NCBI GenBank assembly: GCA_903928395.1 | Contig: CAIYQS010000214.1 | Span: forward strand, 1 to 10,308 | Length of the DNA: 10,308 nt | Source of the DNA: an uncultured Actinomycetes bacterium | GTDB taxonomy: Bacteria > Actinomycetota > Actinomycetes > Nanopelagicales > Nanopelagicaceae | Reading direction: 5' to 3' | Shown here: positions 1-5,583 of the stretch, piece by piece | Layout of the letters: each line of letters starts with the position of its first letter | How positions within the stretch are numbered: the stretch's first letter is position 1 | Notes under the pieces: generated by a model | Told to the model about the DNA's origin: nothing | What the model saw: the letters and a program-made list of their open reading frames with translations, nothing else | Database searches by the model: none | Translations under genes and position numbers: made by a program

Positions 1-24
1 ATCAATTTGAGATTCAAAAATCAA
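1..24 (-). CDS. Possible 5' end of a divergent gene, cut by the left edge
   Basis: On the minus strand a strong Shine-Dalgarno sequence, GGAGGT (complement of 29-34), stands five bases from its GGAGG core upstream of a TTG codon at 24-22. The frame stays open to the window edge and reads M-I-F-E-S-Q-I-D. A GTG two codons upstream (30-28) is in frame but overlaps the Shine-Dalgarno, so TTG is preferred. Eight codons are too few to assign a family. Its position back to back with a sugar regulator, with the candidate operator between them, suggests another sugar-related gene under the same control, but that is inference. Confidence 0.4.
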
Positions 25-28
25 TTGC

Positions 29-34
29 ACCTCC
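29..34 (-). promoter_or_regulatory. Ribosome binding site of the divergent gene
   Basis: Read on the minus strand this is GGAGGT, a near-perfect anti-16S match, correctly spaced for a TTG start at 24-22. It is the main evidence that a leftward gene begins here. Confidence 0.4.
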
Positions 35-84
35 GAATTTGTTATGAAATCGTTATGTGAATCGTGCGGGGTACACCCTTGCGT

Positions 85-98
85 CTGAATCCATTCAG
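85..98. repeat. Short perfect inverted repeat in the divergent intergenic region
   Basis: CTGAAT-CC-ATTCAG is a 6-bp perfect inverted repeat with a two-base centre, in the gap between the presumed divergent gene and the regulator gene. It differs in sequence from the 111-139 palindrome, so it could be a site for a second transcription factor or a chance palindrome. No T-run follows, so it is not a terminator. Confidence 0.3.
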
Positions 99-110
99 TC
101 ATACCCTTCG

Positions 111-139
111 TCTTACTTAATTTACTAAGTAAAGTAAGA
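111..139. promoter_or_regulatory. Candidate operator for the ROK regulator (nested palindromes)
   Basis: Two overlapping AT-rich palindromes lie 16 bases upstream of the regulator start. The outer one pairs TCTTACTT (111-118) with AAGTAAGA (132-139). The inner one, TTTACTAAGTAAA (121-133), is symmetric except for its central base. A third pairing, TTACTTA (113-119) with TAAGTAA (126-132), also exists, so the TTACT/AGTAA half-site recurs in several registers. ROK repressors (the NagC/Mlc/XylR group) bind AT-rich palindromes of this general kind as dimers, and regulator genes of this family are often autoregulated. I cannot place a convincing -35/-10 pair here, so the exact promoter is unknown. 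Confidence 0.5.
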
Positions 140-143
140 TTCC

Positions 144-149
144 GGGAGG
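144..149 (+). promoter_or_regulatory. Ribosome binding site deciding the GTG start of the regulator
   Basis: GGGAGG stands six bases upstream of the GTG at 156. It supports this non-ATG start over any internal ATG. Confidence 0.6.
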
Positions 150-155
150 CTAGGC

Positions 156-1349
156 GTGCGAGACAGTGCAAACGAAGTGCTTCGGGCTATTGCTACTGAT
201 GGTCCGGTATCGCGCGCACAGTTGGCACGAGATCTGGGGCTCAGCGGACCTACGTTGACGCAAGCTACTAAGTATTTGTTAGATCGAGGTTTAATAATTG
301 AACTGGAGCAGACGGCTTCAACCGGTGGTCGTCGTGCAACTCTCCTCGGTCTAGTTGCTGGCGCGGGTCAGATAATTGGAGTCAAACTTGCTGAGGATCA
401 CCTGGTTGCTGTTTGCATTGACATGGAATCTCAAATTCAGTGGAAGTTCTCATCGGACTTTAACTCTCGAGGTGAAGGCGCGCTTGAAGAATTAATTTCT
501 ATACTAAAAAAGAATATGAAAAGGGTTTCTGGTCAACTCTTGGGAATTGGGATCGGAGTTCCTGGCGTCGTCTCACCCGGAGATTTTGGAACGACAAAAT
601 CTGCCATCCTGGGTTGGGACTCAGTCAATGTTGGGAAAATTCTTTCTGAGCGACTCTCAACTCCGGTTCTGCTTGAAAACGACGTAAATACTTTAGCCAT
701 TGACGAAAGCTTATTTGGTCGTGGAAAAGATACAAGTAATTTTCTCACGCTAACGCTCGGTCGCGGTATCGGAATGGGGTTGGTAATTAATGGGGAACTT
801 TATGTTGGCTCCCATGGTGCAGGAGAATTTGGGCATGTCACAGTCGCAAACAATAAGCAGCTCTGCGAGTGTGGAAAAAGTGGATGTCTCGAAACGATCG
901 CGTCTGATCCTGCCATTTTGAATCAAGCAATCTCAAAAAAGTTTGTCCGAGAGAATTCGACTATTTTGGATGTTTGGAAAAAGGCACGTTCCGATAAGAA
1001 GATTGCGACCGCGCTCTATAAAATACCGGGACAAGCAATTGCGGTTGCGCTGGCTAATGTAATCAACGTTTTCGGCCCCGAACTCGTTCTCATTAGTGGA
1101 GAGGGTTCAGAGGCTTGGGATATTTGGAGCCCCTGGATCCTTCCCGAGTTAGAAGTCAATGTTGTGCCAACCATGCGCAATTTTAATATTGAACTTGATC
1201 CATGGGACGATGAAAAATGGGCAGTTGGGGCTGGAGCTCTAGTTCTTCGAGCATCTCTCGCAACGAGTTCTGATCGAAGTGCCACTGGGATGGCCGTAAA
1301 GAGTCGCCTGCGAATTATTCCGGGGAATGAAGTTAGTAAAAGATTATGA
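156..1349 (+). CDS. ROK-family transcriptional repressor (sugar-responsive)
   Basis: This 397-residue protein has the two-part layout of a NagC/Mlc/XylR-type ROK regulator. An N-terminal winged helix-turn-helix spans about residues 8-60 (SRAQLARDLGLSGPTLTQ and the wing TGGRR). It is followed by a sugar-kinase-like ROK domain. Visible ROK hallmarks are the glycine loop GIGIGVPG near 130-137, END-x-N at 174-178, and GEFGH at 223-227. The zinc-binding set is His227 with the CECGKSGC cysteines 237, 239 and 244, followed by Glu246. The ATP-site loop reads GRGIGMG (about 202-208) where kinases usually have GTGIGxG, in keeping with a sensor rather than a kinase. The GTG start is set by a good ribosome binding site. 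The stop codon overlaps the first permease start as ATGA, so regulator and transporter are probably cotranscribed. It likely represses this operon through the palindrome at 111-139 and responds to an imported gluco-oligosaccharide or glucose. The ligand is inferred only. Confidence 0.9.
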   Translation: MRDSANEVLRAIATDGPVSRAQLARDLGLSGPTLTQATKYLLDRGLIIELEQTASTGGRRATLLGLVAGAGQIIGVKLAEDHLVAVCIDMESQIQWKFSSDFNSRGEGALEELISILKKNMKRVSGQLLGIGIGVPGVVSPGDFGTTKSAILGWDSVNVGKILSERLSTPVLLENDVNTLAIDESLFGRGKDTSNFLTLTLGRGIGMGLVINGELYVGSHGAGEFGHVTVANNKQLCECGKSGCLETIASDPAILNQAISKKFVRENSTILDVWKKARSDKKIATALYKIPGQAIAVALANVINVFGPELVLISGEGSEAWDIWSPWILPELEVNVVPTMRNFNIELDPWDDEKWAVGAGALVLRASLATSSDRSATGMAVKSRLRIIPGNEVSKRL

Positions 1350-2212
1350 AAAAAGATTCTAGAGTTGCTTCTGTCCTAATAGCGCCAAGTTTTATCCCGC
1401 TTATCGCCTTCTTGATTTTGCCTATGATCGCTGCCGTAACATTGAGTTTTGCCAGTTGGGACCTTTTAAGTCCTATTAAGTTCGTCGGATTTTCGAATTT
1501 CAAGGAACTCTTTTCGCATTCCCTATTCTATAAATCTCTATTTAACTCTCTCATCTTTATTGCCGGGTACCTTCCTCTGGTTTACTTCTTAGGCCTTGCT
1601 GCTGCTCTCGGACTAAACAAGAAATTCCGAGGCTCTAACTTGTTGCGGGCAGCGTATTTTCTGCCCGTCGTTACGAGCTGGGTAGTCGTGTCGTTGTTGT
1701 GGAAGTGGATACTCAATCCCGATGGAGGAGTTGTAAATTCATTCTTACATGTATTCGGAATTCATGGACCGGGATGGTGGACAAGTCCCACTTGGGCTAT
1801 GCCATCGGTGATAATTGCATCGGTTTGGAAAGATCTTGGATATGTGATGTTGATTTTGCTTTCAGGTCTGCAGTCGATTCCTCCCGAATATCAGGAAGCT
1901 GCCGCGATGGATGGTGCGACAAAGCGACAGATTTTGTTTCGGATCACACTGCCTCTGCTCACGCCCGCAACTTTCTTTGTCATCGTTATTAGCCTTATAA
2001 ATAATTTTCAAGTTTTCGATCAGATTTATCTGATGACAGGCGGTGGACCTGATGGATCAACTTCCGTTCTAGTTCAACAAATCGTGAAAAATGCCTTCGA
2101 TTACGGCCGAATGGGTTTTGCCTCTGCAATGAGCATGGTTCTATTCGCAATAATTTTGCTTATTACCCTCGCACAACTTCGCCTTCAAAAAAGGTGGGTT
2201 CATTATGCGTAA
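1346..2212 (+). CDS. ABC sugar transporter permease, MalF/UgpA type
   Basis: This 288-residue integral membrane protein has six predicted helices, at roughly 11-33, 67-90, 102-123, 153-173, 207-227 and 258-277. The cytoplasmic EAA loop that docks on the ATPase is clear at about 181-205 (EYQEAAAMDGATKRQ then ILFRITLPLL). The N-terminal WDL..P.KFVGFSNFKELF segment and the late TGGGPDGSTSVLVQQIVKNAF segment are typical of the CUT1 family, which imports oligosaccharides (MalF, UgpA, MsmF). It forms the translocation pore with the next gene's product. Start ATG 1346 overlaps the regulator stop by four bases (ATGA), a sign of translational coupling, and there is no strong separate ribosome binding site. 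The exact sugar cannot be read from the permease. The neighbouring GH15 and GH31 genes point to an alpha-gluco-oligosaccharide. Confidence 0.93.
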   Translation: MKKDSRVASVLIAPSFIPLIAFLILPMIAAVTLSFASWDLLSPIKFVGFSNFKELFSHSLFYKSLFNSLIFIAGYLPLVYFLGLAAALGLNKKFRGSNLLRAAYFLPVVTSWVVVSLLWKWILNPDGGVVNSFLHVFGIHGPGWWTSPTWAMPSVIIASVWKDLGYVMLILLSGLQSIPPEYQEAAAMDGATKRQILFRITLPLLTPATFFVIVISLINNFQVFDQIYLMTGGGPDGSTSVLVQQIVKNAFDYGRMGFASAMSMVLFAIILLITLAQLRLQKRWVHYA

Positions 2213-3032
2213 AGTCAAAGCGCGCGGTGAATATCTGACGCGAAGTCTCCTTGTCTTGGGTGCTCTCGTCATGATTTTCCCCTTCTTTTGGATGGTCAGT
2301 TCTTCTTTAAAGAATGCAGCCGAAGCGTTCGCGACTCCTCCAACTCTCATCCCAAAAGCCGCAACTCTCGTAAATTATCGCCATGTAACAGAGAATTTGG
2401 ATTTGCCAAGATTGTTTTTGAACAGCATAAGCGTTTCGGTGACTGTCACAATTATTCAAGTCTTAACATCTGCGATGGCTGGTTACGCCTTTGCGCGTCT
2501 TCATTTTAAAGGAAAGAAAACTCTTTTCTTGGTGTACTTGATGACAATGATGATCCCAATGCAGGTAATCATCGTTCCACTCTTCATTGAGATGAGACAA
2601 CTTCATCTCTTGGATTCTCTGCTTGGGCTGGGACTACCCATGGTGGTTTCAGCATTTGGGGCCTTTTTCATGCGACAGGCCATGACAGGAATTCCGATTG
2701 AAATTGAAGAAGCTGCATTATTGGATGGAGCGAGTCATATCCGCATATTTCGAAGTATTGCTCTTCCCCTCACGATTCCAGCGCTTTCAGCGCTCACGAT
2801 TCTGGCTTTCATGTCAGTGTGGAATGCATTCCTGTGGCCGCTTGTAGAGATTTTTTCACCAGAGAAGATGACGTTACCCCTCGGATTGGCCAATTTACAG
2901 GGAGAACATTCAACCGATTGGCCAATGGTGATGGCTGGCACAACCCTTGCAGTAATTCCAGTGGTCCTGGTTTACATCGGTTTCCAGAAACACATCACAC
3001 AAAGCTTTCTCACAGCAGGTCTCAAAGGATGA
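2205..3032 (+). CDS. ABC sugar transporter permease, MalG/UgpE type
   Basis: This 275-residue protein is the second CUT1 permease. It has helices at about 12-33, 72-94, 106-127, 139-156, 191-212 and 241-261. The EAA loop at about 165-189 reads IEIEEAALLDGASHIRIF then RSIALPL. The N-terminal FPFFWMVSSSLK and the C-terminal QKHITQSFLTAGLKG are characteristic of MalG-like permeases. The start ATG at 2205 lies eight bases inside the preceding permease gene, with the Shine-Dalgarno-like AAGGTGGG at 2191-2198, so the two subunits are translationally coupled and probably made in equal amounts. No nucleotide-binding subunit follows, so the complex must borrow an ATPase encoded elsewhere, as is known for MsmK/MsiK-dependent sugar importers in Gram-positive bacteria. 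Confidence 0.93.
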   Translation: MRKVKARGEYLTRSLLVLGALVMIFPFFWMVSSSLKNAAEAFATPPTLIPKAATLVNYRHVTENLDLPRLFLNSISVSVTVTIIQVLTSAMAGYAFARLHFKGKKTLFLVYLMTMMIPMQVIIVPLFIEMRQLHLLDSLLGLGLPMVVSAFGAFFMRQAMTGIPIEIEEAALLDGASHIRIFRSIALPLTIPALSALTILAFMSVWNAFLWPLVEIFSPEKMTLPLGLANLQGEHSTDWPMVMAGTTLAVIPVVLVYIGFQKHITQSFLTAGLKG

Positions 3033-3096
3033 GCTGGCCGCCCTCTTTTATAGGACTGCTGTGAGAAAGGCCTTCACGGGCGATTATATCCACTAC

Positions 3097-3103
3097 AAAG
3101 GAG
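3097..3103 (+). promoter_or_regulatory. Ribosome binding site deciding the start of the binding protein
   Basis: AAAGGAG lies five bases upstream of ATG 3109. It supports this start over the in-frame GTG at 3061, which would add 16 residues in front of an otherwise normal signal peptide. Confidence 0.75.
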
Positions 3104-3108
3104 CTCAA

Positions 3109-4380
3109 ATGCAAAGAAATGCAAGAAAGAAATTCACTGCGCTCATTGGCATAGCGCTAATGACAGGAATAACAGTGGTCGCAGCGCCCGCCCAAGCAGC
3201 TAAAAAGACAACCATCACTTATTTCTCATTCTCGGCTTCACCAGATCACATAAAGACTCTCAATTCAATCGTGGCAGCCTTTGAAAAGAAGAATCCCACC
3301 ATCAATGTAAAAGTTGAAAATGCTGCATACGCAGACTATTTCACGAAACTCAAGACTCGCATTGCAGCAAACCAGGCACCGGATACTTTTGAACTTGATT
3401 ACCAAGACTTCGTAACATATGCGGATGCAGGAGCTCTCCTCAATCTAGGCACTGTGTCAGCGAAAGATAAGTCTTTCAATAAGAACATCTATTATGGAAA
3501 GGCTTACGACGTTTTCGCACAAAATGGCAAGCAATATGGTCTTCCTTCCTCTTACTCGACGGTTGTTCTGTTCTATAACAAGGACCTATTCAATGCGGCT
3601 GGAGTAGCTCTACCAAACTCAAGTTGGGATTGGTCGGATGAGGCTGCCGCTGACAAAGCGCTCGCTGCGAAACTACCTTCTGGAACTTACGCAGATTTCC
3701 AACCAGTTCAATTCTGGGAATTCTATAAAGTTCTAGGTCAAGCTGGGGGGCAGTTCCTAAGCGCGAATAAAAAGACCGCCCTATTCAACAAGCAACCTGG
3801 AATTAACGCCCTCAATTGGTTGGTATCAAAGCAGACTAACGGTTGGAAGCCAACCCCAGCTCAAATGGGAACAATGGACGATGGTGCAATGTTCGCTGCC
3901 GGCAAGTTGGCTATGTGGCACTCGGGTATATGGGAATTTGATGCCATGAAGAACGTCCCATTTAAGTGGGATATCGCCGTGGAACCAGGTGGCGTAACTC
4001 CTGGCAACCACTTCTTTGCGAATGATGTATCTGTCTCGTCAAAGACTAAGAATGCTGATGCCGCTTGGAAGTGGGCGAAGTTTCTTACTAGTGATGCCAG
4101 CTCCGTGAAGTTGATGATCGATTCGTCATGGGAAATCCCAGCGACATCTGCGAAAGCCCCACTGGCTGCCTATCTCAATTCGCCAAATCCTCCTGCAAAT
4201 CGGCAGGCAGTATTTGATGCATTGAAGAATCCAGTTGTTCCACCGGTCATCCGTCAACAGAGCCAAATGCAAGATGCTGTCAATGCGTGGCTTTCGAAGG
4301 CGCTTGACGGAAGCGTTTCAGTGACTGATGCACTGAACGGTGCCGCCTCTGATGTCAACGCAATTCTGGCAAAGGAGTAA
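3109..4380 (+). CDS. Extracellular sugar-binding protein of the ABC importer (family 1)
   Basis: This 423-residue solute-binding protein belongs to the MalE/UgpB-like group (SBP_bac_1). Residues 1-30 form a classical Sec signal peptide: basic MQRNARKK, a hydrophobic core, then APAQA with likely signal peptidase I cleavage before AKKTT. No lipobox cysteine is visible, which is unusual for a binding protein in a single-membrane cell. The mature part opens with TITYFSFSASPDHIKTLNSI and has the usual two-lobe markers, for example AAFEKKNPTINVKVE, LPSSYSTVVLFYNKDLFNAAG, AAGKLAMWHSGIWEF and DAAWKWAKFLTSD. Aromatic residues (Trp and Tyr) are frequent, consistent with stacking on sugar rings. The gene sits after both permeases, whereas many CUT1 operons place it first. 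The gap of 76 bases upstream shows no clear promoter. The ligand is probably an alpha-glucan fragment, judged from the neighbouring hydrolases. Confidence 0.92.
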   Translation: MQRNARKKFTALIGIALMTGITVVAAPAQAAKKTTITYFSFSASPDHIKTLNSIVAAFEKKNPTINVKVENAAYADYFTKLKTRIAANQAPDTFELDYQDFVTYADAGALLNLGTVSAKDKSFNKNIYYGKAYDVFAQNGKQYGLPSSYSTVVLFYNKDLFNAAGVALPNSSWDWSDEAAADKALAAKLPSGTYADFQPVQFWEFYKVLGQAGGQFLSANKKTALFNKQPGINALNWLVSKQTNGWKPTPAQMGTMDDGAMFAAGKLAMWHSGIWEFDAMKNVPFKWDIAVEPGGVTPGNHFFANDVSVSSKTKNADAAWKWAKFLTSDASSVKLMIDSSWEIPATSAKAPLAAYLNSPNPPANRQAVFDALKNPVVPPVIRQQSQMQDAVNAWLSKALDGSVSVTDALNGAASDVNAILAKE

Positions 4381-4392
4381 CTAAGAAATGAC

Positions 4393-4439
4393 GGGGCTGC
4401 GGTTAATCTTGAATGGATGCCGCAGCTCCAACATTTTTT
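4393..4439 (+). terminator. Hairpin plus T-run between the binding protein and the hydrolases (terminator or attenuator)
   Basis: GGGGCTGCGG (4393-4402) pairs with CCGCAGCTCC (4420-4429) over 10 bp with one G-U wobble. The loop is 17 bases, and six T residues follow at 4434-4439. This is the form of an intrinsic terminator, 12 bases after the binding-protein stop. Because the GH15 and GH31 genes follow closely with no good promoter seen, partial read-through is likely. The binding protein would then be made in excess over the intracellular enzymes. The long loop makes full efficiency doubtful. Confidence 0.7.
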
Positions 4440-4446
4440 GACAGCC

Positions 4447-5583
4447 ATGAAATACATAGACACTTCCACGAACAGAGAAGCTCTCATGTCTCTGCAAAAA
4501 ATCAGCATTGATATCATTCTCAAAAATCAATCAGACTCTGGGGCATATATTGCTAGCCCCAATTTTTCGGTCTATAACTACTGCTGGTTTCGAGATGGCG
4601 CCTTTATAGCTGATGCCATGTTGGCAAGTGGCGAGTTAGAAAGTGCCGTGAAATTCCATTCTTGGGCTACCCAGGTAATTAGTGCAAGGAAAGCCAAGAT
4701 TTCCGAACTAGTCCTTCGCAAGAGCGAAGGGCAGCGAATTTTGCCTGAGGAGCACTTACATTGTCGTTTTACTTTGGACGGCCTGGAATCCAATGAAGAT
4801 TGGACGAACTTCCAACTAGATGGGTTTGGTACGTGGCTTTGGGCTCTAGACGAATTTGCAAATAAAGGACATGTCATTCCTGATGTGACACTTGCTGCAG
4901 TTCAGTCACTTATCGAATACTTGTGTGCATTTTGGGATGAACCATCTTTTGATTGGTGGGAGGAGAGTTTTGGCCACCAGCATGTTTCTACTTTAGTTTG
5001 TATAGGAACAGGTTTGGAACGGTGCGCAAAATGGGATGCCCTTCCAAAAGATTTGCGGGATCGCGCAGAATTGGTCGCTGATGTCATAAGGAGCTACATT
5101 CTCGATTTTGGCGTAAAGGGTGGGCACTTAACGAAGTGGATTGGTTCAGAAGATCTAGACGGCAGCCTTTCGGCGTGCGTCAGTCCCCTGCACTATTTCG
5201 ATCCAAATTCCGAAATCGCCACATCCACTTTAGACGCTGTGGCAACTGAACTAAAGATGTTCGGGACTTACCGTCATAAGAACGATGTTTATTTTGGAGG
5301 CGGAAGTTGGATAATCCTTTCAGCTTTTCTTGGGCTTGGATTTGCAGAGGCTGGAGAGATTAGTAAGGCAACAAGTATCCTAAATTGGATATCAGAGAGT
5401 GCTAATCACCTCGGAGAATTACCAGAACAACTCAATAATCAACTTTTATTTCCGGCCTTTGAAGCCGAATGGATTAAGAAATGGGGGGAGTCGGCAGTGC
5501 CCCTTCTCTGGTCTCACGCAATGTTCCTAAAGTTGTTTGAAACTGTATCCGCGTTAAGTGGGGATTCACATGCTAGTGCATAA
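4447..5583 (+). CDS. GH15 glycoside hydrolase (glucoamylase / isomaltose glucohydrolase-like)
   Basis: This protein, 378 residues from this start, shows the GH15 (alpha/alpha)6-barrel motifs. They are YNYCWFRDG (43-51) at the substrate pocket, FQLDGFG (122-128), DWWEE (169-173) with the probable general-acid Glu in the WEE, and GELPEQ (323-328) with the probable general-base Glu. GH15 enzymes release glucose from non-reducing ends with inversion. There is no signal peptide, so it acts in the cytoplasm on imported sugar. It is short compared with secreted fungal glucoamylases but fits the small bacterial subgroup that includes the isomaltose glucohydrolase of Kribbella flavida. Start choice: an in-frame ATG at 4417 falls in the loop of the preceding terminator hairpin and is unlikely. 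ATG 4447 is preferred, and ATG 4486 (365 residues) also remains possible because neither has a clear ribosome binding site. It overlaps the GH31 gene by about 14 bases. Specificity for isomaltose is inferred from gene context. Confidence 0.85.
   Translation: MKYIDTSTNREALMSLQKISIDIILKNQSDSGAYIASPNFSVYNYCWFRDGAFIADAMLASGELESAVKFHSWATQVISARKAKISELVLRKSEGQRILPEEHLHCRFTLDGLESNEDWTNFQLDGFGTWLWALDEFANKGHVIPDVTLAAVQSLIEYLCAFWDEPSFDWWEESFGHQHVSTLVCIGTGLERCAKWDALPKDLRDRAELVADVIRSYILDFGVKGGHLTKWIGSEDLDGSLSACVSPLHYFDPNSEIATSTLDAVATELKMFGTYRHKNDVYFGGGSWIILSAFLGLGFAEAGEISKATSILNWISESANHLGELPEQLNNQLLFPAFEAEWIKKWGESAVPLLWSHAMFLKLFETVSALSGDSHASA

Noticed and set aside
3061..3077. GTGAGAAAGGCCTTCAC-like imperfect palindrome before the binding-protein gene
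   Set aside because: The symmetry needs a bulge and leaves no loop, it is unlike the operator at 111-139, and no promoter elements accompany it.
3061..3108. GTG at 3061 as the start of the binding protein
   Set aside because: It would place 16 residues in front of a standard signal peptide, while ATG 3109 has a well-placed AAAGGAG.
4438..4443. Perfect TTGACA box as a promoter for the hydrolase genes
   Set aside because: No -10-like sequence occurs 16-18 bases downstream, and the box overlaps the T-run of the hairpin, so it is probably chance.
4417..4446. ATG at 4417 as the start of the GH15 gene
   Set aside because: It lies in the loop of a terminator-like hairpin and its first codons form the 3' arm and T-run. 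The added ten residues are not needed for the GH15 fold, and no ribosome binding site is present.
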